From positions 1 to 59,294 of the forward strand of contig NZ_JADEWG010000031.1 in NCBI RefSeq assembly GCF_015207735.1: a DNA stretch of 59,294 nt. The letters are read 5' to 3'. Positions 26,818 through 38,800 of this stretch are shown here, one piece after another. The position numbers and the translations under genes are program-made. The first letter of the stretch is position 1; the number at the start of each line of letters is the position of its first letter. The DNA is from [Phormidium] sp. LEGE 05292 (GTDB taxonomy: Bacteria > Cyanobacteriota > Cyanobacteriia > Cyanobacteriales > Aerosakkonemataceae). Below the pieces are notes generated by a model. It saw only the letters and a program-made list of their open reading frames with translations. It was not told where the DNA came from and did not search any database.

Positions 26818-29800
26818 GTGAAACGATCGCTCTTTCATGAATGGATTCAACAATTCAAAAAGCAAATTCAACAAACCAGACAAATCAACCAAAAGTTACA
26901 GGCCCAAATCATCCAGCGACGGCAAGTAGAAGAGAGTTTGCGAGAAAGTGAAAGCAGATATCGTCAATTGATCGATCGCATAAATACTGGGTTCGTAGTT
27001 CACGCACCTGATACTAGCATTTTGTTATGTAATGCAACCGCTTGTGATTTATTAGGGCTGTCGATGGATCAAATGTTGGGAAAAACAGCGATCGATCCAG
27101 CATGGCATTTTATTCATGAAGATGGCACGATCGTACCCATAGAGGAATACCCTGTCAATCGAGTTTTATCTACAGGAATTCCCCTGGAAAATTATCTGCT
27201 AGGAATTAGTAGAGGCTGTGGGCCAAAAACTTGGTTATTAGTTAGTGGATTTCCCGAATTTGATGGCAAGGGTCAACTCAAACAAATTGTAGTTACCTTC
27301 ATTGATATTAGCAAACTGAAGCAAGCAGAAGCAAACCTGCGAGAAATGACTGGGGTATTAGAAAATGCAGTCTCAGGCATTTCCAAACTAGACGTTCAAG
27401 GACGCTACCTCTACGTTAATAAAACTTATGCCAGCATCACTGGCTACCAACCAGAAGAAATGATTGGGATGTCTTGGGAACGGACAGTGCATCCTGATGA
27501 ACTAGAGAAAATGCTGGTTCTTTATCACCAAATGGTAAAAGAAGGCAGAATAGAAGTTGAAACTAGGGGAGTTCGCAAGGATGGTGCAATTTTTTATAAA
27601 CAATTGGTGATGATTGCATCCTACGACGAACAACACCAACTTTTGGGGCATTACTGTTTTCTGAAAGACATTAGCGATCGCAAACTTGCAGAACTTGCCC
27701 TGAAAAAAGAATCGCTACGCAGTAAAACACTTTTCGATATTTCAATGGATGGCATTGTTGCCATGAATCATCTAGGAGATGTAGTACAAGCCAGCCCCAG
27801 TTTTGCTCGGATGATTGGCTATACCGTAGAGGAAACCTTACAACTTAATGTAGCGGATTGGGATGCTCAGTGGACGAAAGAAGAACTACAAATTTTCATC
27901 AACAGAGATGAGATAATACCTCTGTTTGAAACAAAGCATCGCCGTAAAGATGGTTCTGTGTATGACGTAGAAATTAGCTGGAACCGAGTGGAATTAGAAC
28001 ACGAGAGAATACATTTTTGTATTTGTCGAGATATTAGCGATCGCAAACGCATTGAAAAAGAACGCCAACAAGCTGAAACTGCCCTACGCCTGAGTGAAGC
28101 TCGCTTTCAAGCATTCATGAATCATAGCCCTGCCGCTGCTTGGATTACCGATGCCAATGGCATAATACTATATCTCAGTCAGACTTATTACCAATCTTTT
28201 CTCATCCAAATTGAAGATTTAGTTGGTAAATCTATTTTTGAAATTTATCCTCAAGAAGTTGCCCAACAATTTCTGGAAAATATTCAAACAGTTGCTCAAA
28301 CTCAGCAGGTACTTGAAGCAATTGAAATTGCTCCGCGTCGAAATGGTGAAATGGGCGATTTTCTAGTTTATAAATTCCCTATTCCTGACCCAACTGGACA
28401 AACATTGGTGGGCGGAGTAGCAGTTGATATGACTCTACAATATCGAGCCGAAGCAGCATTACGTCAAAGCGAAGCTACAAAACAAGCCATTATTGAAGCA
28501 ATCCCAGATTTACTGATCCGAATGCGTTCTGATGGTACTTATCTAGATTTTATTTCTGAAAATAAGTTGACTCTGATCGATTCAGAGCAGATTAGTCAGA
28601 ATCTCAATATTTTTGATGTCTTGCCTCATGAACTAGCTCAACTTTGCATGAATTCTATGCAACAGGCTCTCCAAACTGGAAAGACGCAAGTTTATGAGCA
28701 TCAGATTTTAATCAAAAATCGACTTATTTATGAAGAAGTGCGAATTGTGCCATTACAGCTACAGCAAGATCAAGTATTGGTCATGGTACGCGATATTACC
28801 GATCCCAAACGTGCAGAAATCGAACTGAAACATCAAACAGAAATCTTACAAGCCATGTTTGACCACATTCCGATCATGGTAACGATGTTTAACGAAAACC
28901 ACCATGTCGAATTCATCAATCCTGAATTGCAAAAAGTATTAGGCTGGTCACTAGAAGATTGGAAACAACGAAATTTGTTAGTTGAGTGTTATCCCGATCC
29001 CACCTATTACCAAGAAGTACTAGATCATATCACCGCAGCTAATGGTAAATGGAAAGACTATATTACCTTAACAGCTTCCGGTCAAAGCTTGTACACCTCT
29101 TGGGCAAATGTCCGACTTTCTAACGGCTACTATATTGGCATTGGACAAGATATTACAGAACGCAAGCAATTTGAAATTCAACTGCAACTAGCCAAAGAAG
29201 CCGCAGAAGTAGCAAATCAAGCCAAAAGTATCTTCCTAGCTAACATGAGCCATGAATTACGTACCCCGTTAAACGTAATTCTCGGATTTACGCAAGTAAT
29301 GAGCCACGATCTATCCCTGAGTAGCGAACAGCAAGAAAACCTGCAAATTATTCGCCGCAGTGGGGATCATCTGCTCAACTTGATTAATGATGTGCTAGAT
29401 TTATCAAAAATCGAAGCTGGACACACCACGCTTAACCTGTGCAATATTGACTTAGTAGCCCTATTGCATTCACTTCGCAGTATGTTTAGCCAAAGAGCGA
29501 TCGCCAGAGATCTCGACTTTAACTTCTATATAGATCCAGATTTACCTCAATACATCAGCACCGATCCCAGCAAACTCCGTCAAATACTAATTAACCTCCT
29601 CAGCAATGCCATCAAATTCACCAAACGAGGCAGCATCTCCTTGCGCGTGAGAGTCGATCGTCAACAAGAAGAAGTAAAACACACAACAGAAAATCACCGT
29701 ATTTCCTCAAAGCTTCACTTCCTGAGATTTGAAGTAGAAGATACTGGCAGCGGTATTGCTGAGAAAGATATGAATAAAATTTTTGATGCTTTCGTACAAG

Positions 29801-30717
29801 CTGAAGCTGGTAGAGGAACAACGGAAGGAACAGGATTAGGTTTAACCATTAGCCGTAAACTTGCCCATATATTAGGAGGAGAACTTAGCCTAACTAGCAC
29901 AGTAGGAAAAGGCAGTTTATTCACACTGATCTTGCCAACTCAAATTGCTACTAGTGCAGAAATACAAATAGAGGAAAGCGATCGCCAAGTCATTGGACTG
30001 GTTCCTAATCAACCTAAATATCGCATATTAGTAGTCGACGATCAAACCGAAAACCGTTTACTGTTAGTTAAACTATTAACTCAGTTAGGATTGGACGTGC
30101 GAGAAGCAAGGAACGGACAAGATGCGATCGCCATTTGGAAAGAATGGCAACCTCATCTCACCTGGATGGATATTCGGATGCCTTTGGTTAATGGCTATGA
30201 AGCTACAAAATGGATTAGAGAGCAAGAAATTATCTTGCGGGAAAGTGAAACAGATGTGGAAAATGAGGAATCAAAATTCAATTTGCAACATCAACGATCG
30301 ATTATTATTGCTCTGACTGCTCATGCTTCGCAAAGCGATCGTGACCTTGCCCTCGCCGCAGGTTGTGATGACTACATTTGCAAACCATTCCAGAAAGACA
30401 CCTTATTTGAAAAAATGGCAAAATATTTAGGAATCTCTTATATTTATGCCGAAAATCAACCGGAATTGCACAATCATACCAACCTTTCTCCCGCCCAGAC
30501 ATTAACTACTGAGAGTTTATCTGTAATGTCAGAAGAATGGATTGCCCTATTAAACTACAAGGCGCTATCCTGCGATCAAGATGCAGTTTTGGAATTGCTC
30601 GAGCAAATTCCTGCTGAGAACAGCCAACTTGCAGATGGATTACGCCAACTGACACAAAACTTTGAATTTCCTGAAATCGTCAAGTTAGCTAATTTGCCTA
30701 TGAATTGGGAATCCTAA
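26818..30717 (+). CDS. Cytoplasmic multi-PAS hybrid histidine kinase (1299 aa)
   Basis: The GTG start at 26818 is supported by AGGAGG at 26807-26812. No membrane helix is seen. A coiled coil (1-45) leads into about six PAS domains (about 45-165, 175-295, 300-420, 430-545, 555-670, 680-790). HisKA follows with His812 in ANMSHELRTP, then a HATPase (GTGLGLTISRKL), a receiver with Asp1118 in WMDIRMP, and an Hpt-sized tail. From the fifth PAS onward it is a clear paralogue of the kinase at 1867-5562. The N-terminal sensor half is unrelated: PAS domains here, a CHASE membrane module there. The following gene starts 23 bp after its stop, so the two are co-transcribed. Confidence 0.92.
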   Translation: MKRSLFHEWIQQFKKQIQQTRQINQKLQAQIIQRRQVEESLRESESRYRQLIDRINTGFVVHAPDTSILLCNATACDLLGLSMDQMLGKTAIDPAWHFIHEDGTIVPIEEYPVNRVLSTGIPLENYLLGISRGCGPKTWLLVSGFPEFDGKGQLKQIVVTFIDISKLKQAEANLREMTGVLENAVSGISKLDVQGRYLYVNKTYASITGYQPEEMIGMSWERTVHPDELEKMLVLYHQMVKEGRIEVETRGVRKDGAIFYKQLVMIASYDEQHQLLGHYCFLKDISDRKLAELALKKESLRSKTLFDISMDGIVAMNHLGDVVQASPSFARMIGYTVEETLQLNVADWDAQWTKEELQIFINRDEIIPLFETKHRRKDGSVYDVEISWNRVELEHERIHFCICRDISDRKRIEKERQQAETALRLSEARFQAFMNHSPAAAWITDANGIILYLSQTYYQSFLIQIEDLVGKSIFEIYPQEVAQQFLENIQTVAQTQQVLEAIEIAPRRNGEMGDFLVYKFPIPDPTGQTLVGGVAVDMTLQYRAEAALRQSEATKQAIIEAIPDLLIRMRSDGTYLDFISENKLTLIDSEQISQNLNIFDVLPHELAQLCMNSMQQALQTGKTQVYEHQILIKNRLIYEEVRIVPLQLQQDQVLVMVRDITDPKRAEIELKHQTEILQAMFDHIPIMVTMFNENHHVEFINPELQKVLGWSLEDWKQRNLLVECYPDPTYYQEVLDHITAANGKWKDYITLTASGQSLYTSWANVRLSNGYYIGIGQDITERKQFEIQLQLAKEAAEVANQAKSIFLANMSHELRTPLNVILGFTQVMSHDLSLSSEQQENLQIIRRSGDHLLNLINDVLDLSKIEAGHTTLNLCNIDLVALLHSLRSMFSQRAIARDLDFNFYIDPDLPQYISTDPSKLRQILINLLSNAIKFTKRGSISLRVRVDRQQEEVKHTTENHRISSKLHFLRFEVEDTGSGIAEKDMNKIFDAFVQAEAGRGTTEGTGLGLTISRKLAHILGGELSLTSTVGKGSLFTLILPTQIATSAEIQIEESDRQVIGLVPNQPKYRILVVDDQTENRLLLVKLLTQLGLDVREARNGQDAIAIWKEWQPHLTWMDIRMPLVNGYEATKWIREQEIILRESETDVENEESKFNLQHQRSIIIALTAHASQSDRDLALAAGCDDYICKPFQKDTLFEKMAKYLGISYIYAENQPELHNHTNLSPAQTLTTESLSVMSEEWIALLNYKALSCDQDAVLELLEQIPAENSQLADGLRQLTQNFEFPEIVKLANLPMNWES

Positions 30718-30740
30718 AGTTGAGAGGGAAGTTTATTGTT

Positions 30741-33026
30741 ATGAATATAACTACATCTGACCCAGACAAAAAAACCAAAATCAGTATTTTAATTGTCGAT
30801 GACCAACCGGACAATTTAAGAACTTTGTCTGCAATTTTAAGAGATGAAACGTATACAGTGAGACAAGCGATTAGTGGCAAAATCGCTTTGGATGCAGTGC
30901 AAGCAAATCCCCCAGAACTGATTTTGTTGGATGTGCGAATGCCAGAAATGGATGGTTATGAAGTTTGTTCGATCCTGAAAGCTAATCCTGCCACTTGTCA
31001 TATTCCAGTAATTTTCTTAAGTGCTTTGAATGATGTTAATGATAAAGTGAAAGCCTTTAAAGCTGGCGCAGCAGATTACATCACTAAACCGTTTCAAGCT
31101 GAAGAAGTGTTGGTTCGGATTGGGCATCAGCTAACAATTTATCAGCAGGAACAGCAACTATTAACTCAGAATCAACAGCTAAAAAAAACTGAGGAAATGT
31201 TGAGGTTTCAGGCAGAACAAGAACGGTTAATGGCTCAGATTATTCTCAAAATTAGGCAATCTCTTAATAAAGAAGTTGTTTTCCATACAACGGTTTCTGC
31301 GATTCAACAATTGTTGCAAGCCGATCGCGTATTAATTTATCAAGTATTTGCTAATCATACGGGAAAAGTAGTTGCTGAATCAGTTGTCGCAGGTTTTCCA
31401 GCTATTTTAGGAAAGTCTTTCCCAGAAGAAGTATTTCCTTTACCCTATCATGAACTTTATAATCATGGCAGAATTGGCATTATTAATGATATTTATGCCC
31501 AAAATTTAGACATGGCTCCTTGTTTAATTGAATTTGTGGAACAATGGGCAGTTAAAGCTAAATTAGTGGTGCCAATTTTGGCTAATGAAAAGCTTTGGGG
31601 ATTGCTCATTATTCACCATTGTTCTGCTCCTAGAAGTTGGCTGAGTTCAGAAGTGAGTTTACTTTCGCAATTGGCTTGTCAAATAGCGATCGCTATTCAA
31701 CAAGCCGAACTCTATAATGAAATTCAAAGCTTCAGTAACACTTTGGAAAGAGAAGTCTATATCCGTACTTTAGAACTACAGCAATCGCTCAATTTTGAAG
31801 CAACACTGAAACGGATTTCTGATAAAGTACGCGATTCATTGGATTCGCATCAAATTTTAGAAATTGCTGTCAAAGAATTAGCGGTCGCGATCGAAGCACA
31901 AGCTTGTGATGCTGCTCTCTATAGTCTCGATCGTCTTACCTCGAAAATTCATTATCAGTATGTTGTTCCAGGACTACCCACAAATCAAGGGCAAGAAATT
32001 CAAATCCGAGATGCTTTTGAGATTTATGGACAATTACAAAAAGGCTATTGCTTCGCCTTTTGTCAGACTCAAGCTACTAACATTCGCAATCATTCGGCAA
32101 CTTTGGTCTGTCCGATTTTTGATGGACAATTGGAACAACCGGAAGTTATTGGCGATCTTTGGGTATTCAAATCCATTAATTCCAGCTTTAGCGAGATGGA
32201 AATTCATCTGGTGCAACAAGTTGCTAATCAATGTGCGATCGTACTCCGACAAGCTCGACTTTATGAAACGTCACAATCTCAAGTTAAAGAGCTCGAACGA
32301 CTCAATCATCTCAAAGATGATTTTCTCAGTACCATCTCTCACGAACTGCGTACTCCAATTTCCAGTATTCACATGATTACTGGCTTATTAATGGGGCTTA
32401 CCAATCAAGGAGAAACTTTCATTCAAGACACTGTTCAGTCAGAAGCACACAACAAAGAAGCAATTCACTATTTGAGAATTTTGCAAGAAGAATCTGAGCG
32501 GGAACTCAACTTAATAGAAGACTTACTTAATCTTCAGCACATAGAAGCTGGAGTTTATGCTACTCAACCTATCCCAATAAATTTACAAGATTGGCTGCCT
32601 CATGCGATCGAAAGTTTTGAAATTCGCGCATATAATCAACAGCAAACACTCCAACTAGAAATTGAACCTAATCTTCCGACCCTAACAGTTGACTTAAGTA
32701 GCTTTAGCCGCATATTCACCGAATTACTCAATAACGCTTGCAAATACACTCCATCAGGTGAGACGATCGCAATTTCTGCTTATACCCAAGGAAAAAATTT
32801 CTATCTGAGCATCACAAATACGGGTAGCGAAATTGCACCTGAAGAACTTCCTCATATCTTCAATAAGTTCTACCGCATACCCAACAACGATCCTTGGAAA
32901 TACAGCGGTGTTGGCTTAGGATTGGCATTAGTGAAGAAACTGGTTGAACAGATAGGCGCGACAATTACCGTTCAAAGCAATAACAATCGCACTCAATTCA
33001 TCGTTCAATTACCAATTATCGAATAA
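30741..33026 (+). CDS. Response regulator-GAF-GAF-histidine kinase hybrid (761 aa)
   Basis: The start is taken at ATG 30741 with a purine-rich GAGAGGG upstream; a TTG at 30705 would overlap the previous gene. A receiver (about 8-125; ILIVDDQPDN, LILLDVRMPEMDG, ITKPF) is followed by a coiled coil and a phytochrome-style GAF (LWGLLIIHHCSAPRSW) that the paralogue at 19-1842 lacks. A second GAF-like segment, HisKA with His534 in TISHELRTP and a HATPase with GVGLGLALVKKL complete it. The first Gly-rich loop residue is GVG rather than GTG. It probably forms a phosphorelay with the kinase at 26818-30717. Confidence 0.9.
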   Translation: MNITTSDPDKKTKISILIVDDQPDNLRTLSAILRDETYTVRQAISGKIALDAVQANPPELILLDVRMPEMDGYEVCSILKANPATCHIPVIFLSALNDVNDKVKAFKAGAADYITKPFQAEEVLVRIGHQLTIYQQEQQLLTQNQQLKKTEEMLRFQAEQERLMAQIILKIRQSLNKEVVFHTTVSAIQQLLQADRVLIYQVFANHTGKVVAESVVAGFPAILGKSFPEEVFPLPYHELYNHGRIGIINDIYAQNLDMAPCLIEFVEQWAVKAKLVVPILANEKLWGLLIIHHCSAPRSWLSSEVSLLSQLACQIAIAIQQAELYNEIQSFSNTLEREVYIRTLELQQSLNFEATLKRISDKVRDSLDSHQILEIAVKELAVAIEAQACDAALYSLDRLTSKIHYQYVVPGLPTNQGQEIQIRDAFEIYGQLQKGYCFAFCQTQATNIRNHSATLVCPIFDGQLEQPEVIGDLWVFKSINSSFSEMEIHLVQQVANQCAIVLRQARLYETSQSQVKELERLNHLKDDFLSTISHELRTPISSIHMITGLLMGLTNQGETFIQDTVQSEAHNKEAIHYLRILQEESERELNLIEDLLNLQHIEAGVYATQPIPINLQDWLPHAIESFEIRAYNQQQTLQLEIEPNLPTLTVDLSSFSRIFTELLNNACKYTPSGETIAISAYTQGKNFYLSITNTGSEIAPEELPHIFNKFYRIPNNDPWKYSGVGLGLALVKKLVEQIGATITVQSNNNRTQFIVQLPIIE

Positions 33027-33092
33027 ACAGCTCTTTTGTACTTCTGGTAAGGGAATGCAAGGGGACTGGGGACTGGCGAACTTCTGAGTTTT

Positions 33093-33238
33093 GATACCAA
33101 ATCCGGGTCAGTTACCCCTTTTATGATTAGGCGATTAAAATACGTGCTATGCACACGCTACGCGAACGTGGCTACACAAACAAAGTCCGCCTACACGGAC
33201 TAAAGAATAACGGGGGTATTTAAGCCGGACATGATATC
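33093..33238. mobile_element. Repeat element related to 26517-26620 and 41953-42027
   Basis: It is bounded by GATACCAAATCCGG on the left and CCGGACATGATATC on the right; inverted, these agree at most positions. The left 85 bp (up to CACGCTACGCGAACG) recur in inverted orientation at 41953-42027. The right end matches the terminus of the element at 26517. It fills most of the gap 33027-33287. Confidence 0.65.
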
Positions 33239-33287
33239 AGGTGAGAAATTGTCTGCTAAACCCGCCCGTACAGAGTTGGAGGAAAGT

Positions 33288-35780
33288 TTAAGGAGTTGTA
33301 CGTTTTGAGTTTTGAGTTAATGAACTTCTTCTTATCCCCTTGTCCCCTTGTCCCCTTGTCTCCTTGTCCCTCCTGCTCCCCTGCTCAAGAGCTCCCCTGC
33401 TCAAGAGTTCCCCTGCGACTTCAACTGGTTCTCTTAATACACTATGTAGCATTTGCATCAGTTCTTGAATAGTGAAGGGCTTATTGATGAAGTTTTTGAT
33501 TCCGCTTGCCTCTTTCAATTTATCGTTAGACACAAATCCACTGACTGCGATCGCTTTAATGTGCGGATCAATTTTTTGCAAAGTTTGAATTGTGGTTATT
33601 CCATCCATTGATGGCATCATCATATCAACTAACGCTACAGCAATCTTGTTTTTGTGTTGAGCGCAAAGCGAAATAGCTTCAATTCCATCACTGGCTGTTA
33701 GCACGCGGTAGTTATAGGTTTCTAGCGAAACTTTAGTAGTTTCTAAAATTGCCTTTTCATCATCTACAACGAGAATCCATTCCGCATTTCCGTTGAGCGA
33801 ATTAGGCGATTCTGCTTCTGGGGAAACGGATGCTTCTACGGCTGGTAAATATACTTTAAACTCACTTCCTTCACCAATCTTGCTAGACACATCAATGAAT
33901 CCTCCATGACTTTTAACAATCCCCCTGACTGTAGAAAGCCCTAATCCTGTTCCTTTACCAATTTCTTTAGTTGTAAAAAACGGTTCAAAAATTTTATCTG
34001 CTATTTCAGCGGACATTCCAGTTCCTGTGTCTTTAACAGTAAGTTTAATGTAGGAGCCAACTGTTGCATCAATATTCATCCTGGAAAAGTTTTCATCTAC
34101 AAATATGTTTTCGGCAGAGATGGTGAGTTTACCGCCATTTGGCATTGCATCACGAGCATTGACTACCAGATTCATCAGCACTTGATGCAGGTGAGTGGCA
34201 TCGCCAGACACTAACCAAAGTTCTGATTCTACATTAACCAGTATTTCAATAGATTTAGGAAAAGTTTTCTCAGCAATTTGCTTAATTTCGTAGATCAGAT
34301 GTTTCACTTGTACGATCGCTCTTTTACCCTCCACGCCACGAGTAAATTGAAGTACTTGTTTGACCAAAGCAGCGCCGCGTTTACTGTTTGTTTCAATGAT
34401 TTCAAACAAATGCTGGCTTTGTTCGTCGGCGTTGGGGAACTTGAGTTTTAATAATTGTGCTGTAGCCAGAACTGGAGCCAAAATGTTGTTGAGATCGTGA
34501 GCAATACCGCCTGCAAGTGTACCCAAACTTTCCAGCCTTTGAGTGCGGAGAAATTGTCTTTCCAGTTGTTTTTTTTCCGTGATGTCTGTATTAACTGTCA
34601 AGACAGATTTTGGTTGTCCCTGTGTATCACACATTAACGTCCAACGGCTAGCAGCAATGATTTCTTTTCCTTGTTTATTGACTTGATATAATTCACCTTG
34701 CCAAGCACCAGATGCTGTTAAACTTTGCTGAACAATTTCCAGTTGCTCGACCAAATCTGGTCGATACAAAAGTTGATTCACGTTTCGATCGATCGCCTCT
34801 TCAAAATTCCATCCGTAGATCTGCTCTGCCCCTTTGTTCCAATACCGAATTTTATCGTCTAAATCTCGGACTATAATCGCATCTGTTGTGATGTTGAGTA
34901 GAGCTGCCTGTTCCCGAATCTTGTCTTCTGCTTGTTTGTGCTGAGTTAGGTCAAGAACAAAGCTAACGATCGCCTGTTGAGATTCATCAAGCAAAGCGCC
35001 GCCAATCATTACCGGAATGCGGCTTTTATCTTTGCGGAAGTACTCTTTCTCAAAGGTATTAAATGCTCCTGAACAGGTTAATTCTACGATCGCTGCTTGA
35101 TTGAGATGAGCATATTCTGGAGGTGTGATTGTATGCCAGTTTAAATTTCCAGATGTTAGGTCTGTGCGATCGTATCCAATGATTTTTAGAAAAGCATCAT
35201 TAGCATCTGTAATCGTGCCATCTGTCATGCTAAACACCACCCCAATTACATTGGATTCAATTAAACGTCTAAAGCGGGATTCACTGCGTTGTAAAGCTCT
35301 AAATGCTTGCTCCCGTTCTGCTTCTACCTGCTGACGCTGTTGAATTTCCTTTTCTAATCGCTCATTTTGTTCAGTTAATCGCTTAGTCAGATTTTGCAGC
35401 CGAAAGTGAGTATTAACTCGTGCTAAAACTTCCTCATGATTGAGCGGTTTGGTGATGTAATCGACTGCTCCGAGATGTAAGCCTTTGACTTTATCAACGT
35501 TGTCGGTAACAGCAGTGAGAAAGATGACTGGAATCTCTTTTGTAATTGAATTTATTTTTAAACGACGACAGGTTTCAAATCCGTCTATTCCGGGCATGAG
35601 AACATCTAGCAAAATCAAATCGGGTGGAGCGTATTCTGCTAGACCGATCGCTCTTTCTCCATCTTCCGCTACCACGACTTTGAAACCATCAGCCTCTAGC
35701 AAATCGAGTAGTACTTCTAGATTGGTGGGCGTATCATCGACTATTAAAATAATACCTTTCTCAGAAATATTTGTTTCCAT
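33288..35780 (-). CDS. REC-PAS-PAS-histidine kinase-REC hybrid (830 aa)
   Basis: The start is taken at ATG 35778-35780 (METNISEKG), with GAGG just upstream; a TTG at 35804 gives an unlikely 8-residue extension. The N-terminal receiver ([31 protein letters not shown]) is followed by a coiled coil and two PAS domains (about 150-265, 280-400). HisKA of the GGIAHDLNN type has His428, followed by a HATPase ([12 protein letters not shown]) and a second receiver ([13 protein letters not shown]). The last about 40 residues are encoded by CCCTTGT and CTGCTCAAGAG repeats and are probably not part of the ancestral protein. It follows the 2003-residue kinase by 20 bp and is probably co-transcribed with it. 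Confidence 0.92.
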   Translation of the reverse strand: METNISEKGIILIVDDTPTNLEVLLDLLEADGFKVVVAEDGERAIGLAEYAPPDLILLDVLMPGIDGFETCRRLKINSITKEIPVIFLTAVTDNVDKVKGLHLGAVDYITKPLNHEEVLARVNTHFRLQNLTKRLTEQNERLEKEIQQRQQVEAEREQAFRALQRSESRFRRLIESNVIGVVFSMTDGTITDANDAFLKIIGYDRTDLTSGNLNWHTITPPEYAHLNQAAIVELTCSGAFNTFEKEYFRKDKSRIPVMIGGALLDESQQAIVSFVLDLTQHKQAEDKIREQAALLNITTDAIIVRDLDDKIRYWNKGAEQIYGWNFEEAIDRNVNQLLYRPDLVEQLEIVQQSLTASGAWQGELYQVNKQGKEIIAASRWTLMCDTQGQPKSVLTVNTDITEKKQLERQFLRTQRLESLGTLAGGIAHDLNNILAPVLATAQLLKLKFPNADEQSQHLFEIIETNSKRGAALVKQVLQFTRGVEGKRAIVQVKHLIYEIKQIAEKTFPKSIEILVNVESELWLVSGDATHLHQVLMNLVVNARDAMPNGGKLTISAENIFVDENFSRMNIDATVGSYIKLTVKDTGTGMSAEIADKIFEPFFTTKEIGKGTGLGLSTVRGIVKSHGGFIDVSSKIGEGSEFKVYLPAVEASVSPEAESPNSLNGNAEWILVVDDEKAILETTKVSLETYNYRVLTASDGIEAISLCAQHKNKIAVALVDMMMPSMDGITTIQTLQKIDPHIKAIAVSGFVSNDKLKEASGIKNFINKPFTIQELMQMLHSVLREPVEVAGELLSRGALEQGSRRDKETRGQGDKGIRRSSLTQNSKRTTP
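33332..33367. repeat. Heptanucleotide CCCTTGT tandem repeat forming a kinase C-terminus
   Basis: About five CCCTTGT units, followed by CCCCTGCTCAAGAG direct repeats to about 33412, lie at the 3' end of the 830-residue kinase and are translated as its tail (TRGQGDKG). Confidence 0.85.
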
Positions 35781-35800
35781 AAATACCTCTTCAATACATT

Positions 35801-38800
35801 TCAATTTTGCTGCAAAAATTCTAAAATTTGCCGTCCCTTAAATTCTTTAGCAAGCTGTCTCAAGTGGCTGGCAAAATGGCTCCACTGCGGGTTCGATTCC
35901 TCTAATTGTGTAGCTCGTTTCGCGATCGCTCTTAAGTCTCCTCGCATAGCTAAATCGAGAAAAATAGCGACCTCTTCTCTAGATGGAATTGACATTACAG
36001 GAGAAATTGAAGAACTCACTTGGTTATTTTCCAATTTATCTTTCTCTTTTAATGGTTCCCCAATTTCGCTCTCATTTTCATAAATCCATTCCAACTTCAA
36101 ATGTTGTTGCAATTTCTCAAGCAGATCCTCTTCTCGAATCGGTTTTGGTAAAAAATCATTACAGCCGACTTTAATACTTTGTTGTTGATCGAATTCAAAG
36201 ACGCTTGCCGAGATAGCAATCACGATAATATCTTTCAAGGCAGGTATCGATCTGAGCCGACGAGTTGCTTCAAAACCGTCTAGATTCGGCATTACCAAAT
36301 CAATTAGGATGGCATCAGGCTGAAATACTTGTGCCTTATTCAATCCATCTTCACCATCCACAGCGTCTAACACCTCAAATCCGATCGGCTCTAAAAAATT
36401 GACCAAGATAGAGCGATTCGTCGGTTTGTCGTCTACAACTAAAATTTTCCGCTTTTCGCCTTTGATTCCAATCACCGTGCGCTGTAAGACATTCGCCGCA
36501 TTTGTCGATGAATGAATTTCCGGCAAGTCTAAGTCAAACCAGAAAGTGCTGCCTACACCCAAGCTACTCTTAACCTGAAGCTTTCCGCTCATCATCTCCA
36601 CTAGTTGACCGCTGATGGCTAATCCTAATCCTGTTCCTTCTGTTTTGCGGCTATTTTCGCCTACCTGTTGAAACGGCTGAAAGATTTCGTCGAGCTCATC
36701 GGCAGCAATACCAACGCCTGAGTCTTTGATTTGAAAGCGAATCTTCTCCTCGTGATAACCTACTTTAAATGCGATCGCTCCCATTTCAGTAAACTTAATC
36801 GCATTTCCCAGTAGATTTAGCAAAATTTGGCGCAAACGTTTGTCATCTGCTCGCACCACTTTGGGCAGAGGAGATAATGTTTCATAAATTAACGTAATTC
36901 CTTTTTGTTCAGCTTTAATTTTGCAAATCTCGACAATACTTTGTAAAAATTCATCAAAATGAAACTCTCTGGGATAAAGTTCCATTTTGCGAGCTTCAAT
37001 TTTAGACAAATCTAAAACATCATTGATCAGCGTTAGCAAGTGTTCTCCACATTGGTGAATGATGGCAATGCGATTCTTTTGCTGCTCAGATAAAGCTTGA
37101 TCTTTTCGACAAATTTGAGTATAGCCTAAGATGCCATTAAGCGGTGTACGGAGTTCATGACTCATATTTGCTAAAAATTCACTCTTGGCGCGGTTAGCAG
37201 ATTGGGCTATTTCCTCGGCGCGTTGGCGATCGCGTACTTCTTGCCGAAGTTGTAAAGTCCGTTCTTCCACTTTTAATTCCAGAGTTTTACTGTAATCCTC
37301 TAATTGTTCGTGAGATTTTTGCAAGTCAGCGTTAGCAGTTCCTAAATCTTGATACAGACGTGCATTTTCAATAGAAATCGCCGCCTGAGAAGATAAAACT
37401 TGTAAAACTTCTACTCGTTCTGCTGTAAAAGCACCCGTTGTTAAATTGTTTTCTAAATAAAGAATACCGATTAGTTTGCCTTGATGAACGATCGGCGCAC
37501 ATAAAACAGATTTCGGTTGTTGAGCAACAATATAGCTATCAGTTATAAAAATTCCCTCACGATTAGCATCATTTAAAACTACATTTTCCTGCGTTTGTTG
37601 CACATAATTAATAATCGATAATGGTAACTGTTGGCTGGTTTCTACAACAATAGATTGTTCGACAGTAATCTCATCTTGATTAACTCGTCCAGTTGCTTCT
37701 ATAAAGAGTTGTGTAGATTTTTCTAAAATTAATATTCCTGTTTCTGCTCCCGCATTTTCCAGTAAAATCTGCATCAACTTTGTCAGCAATTTGCTGAGAA
37801 TAATTTCACCCGAAAGAGCTTGCGCTGCTTTCATAACAGTAGCTAAATCCAGGTTTTTATCAGTTTCAGTATGATGGGTAGTTATTTGGTGATTTGTAGT
37901 ATTTGTGCCATTCTTGACTGAAGTCCGAGTCAAAAATTGGGGATATTTTTCTTTTAAATACTCAACTTTAGCTTGAGCGCCCCAAACTTGATAAGCATAA
38001 TGTGCCTTTTGGAGATAGAGTTGCGCGATCGCATCTTTCCCCCATGACAAATAGAATTTGGCAGCGAGTTCATTAGCAAGTGCTTCTTCATTCAAATATT
38101 TATTTTCTTTAGCCAATGCAATGGCTTTATCATACAGTTCCATTGCTTCTACTTTTTCACCTAAAACCCGATGCCGCTCTGCCTCTACTAAATAGAATTT
38201 GTGCAGATAATTCATGGGAGCATGATGCGCCCAATTCTGTATTTTTTCTTGATTAGCTTTTACTCTGCCAAGAATGTCTCGCTGTTCTGACTGGGGAACG
38301 TCAGAATATACCGCCAGCTTGACTAAAGAGTCATAGAAATGAAAGAGAGAAATATGGGGTGTTGCGACAACTGCGTCCAAATAATTTTCTTCGATTACGG
38401 CATTTTCGAGCGCTTCTGAGTAATTTTCAAATAAATAACAAAGTAAAAGTTTATTCAAATAGGTGTAAGCGATCGCTGCTCTGTCGTTTGCTTGCTCGTG
38501 TAGTGGCAGCCCTATTTGTTCATCGTAAGCTTCACCCTGGAGACGGCAAGGATTTTCACTTTGCCCCAGCAGATTTAAGGTAGCCTGCCAATAGATTTCA
38601 TGATAATTAAGTGCTGTTTTTTGCTTGATTTTATCAATCGCATCTCTATTGATTGCCATCTCTCTTGCAAGGGCAGTCAATTCTTTGCTGCTGTAGTAAG
38701 CGAAATAGGATCTCACTAATAGACCAAAAGCACCAAATTCTAAATCTCCTGTCTCCATCCCAATAGAATAAGCTGACATCAAAGGCTCTAACGTTTGTCT

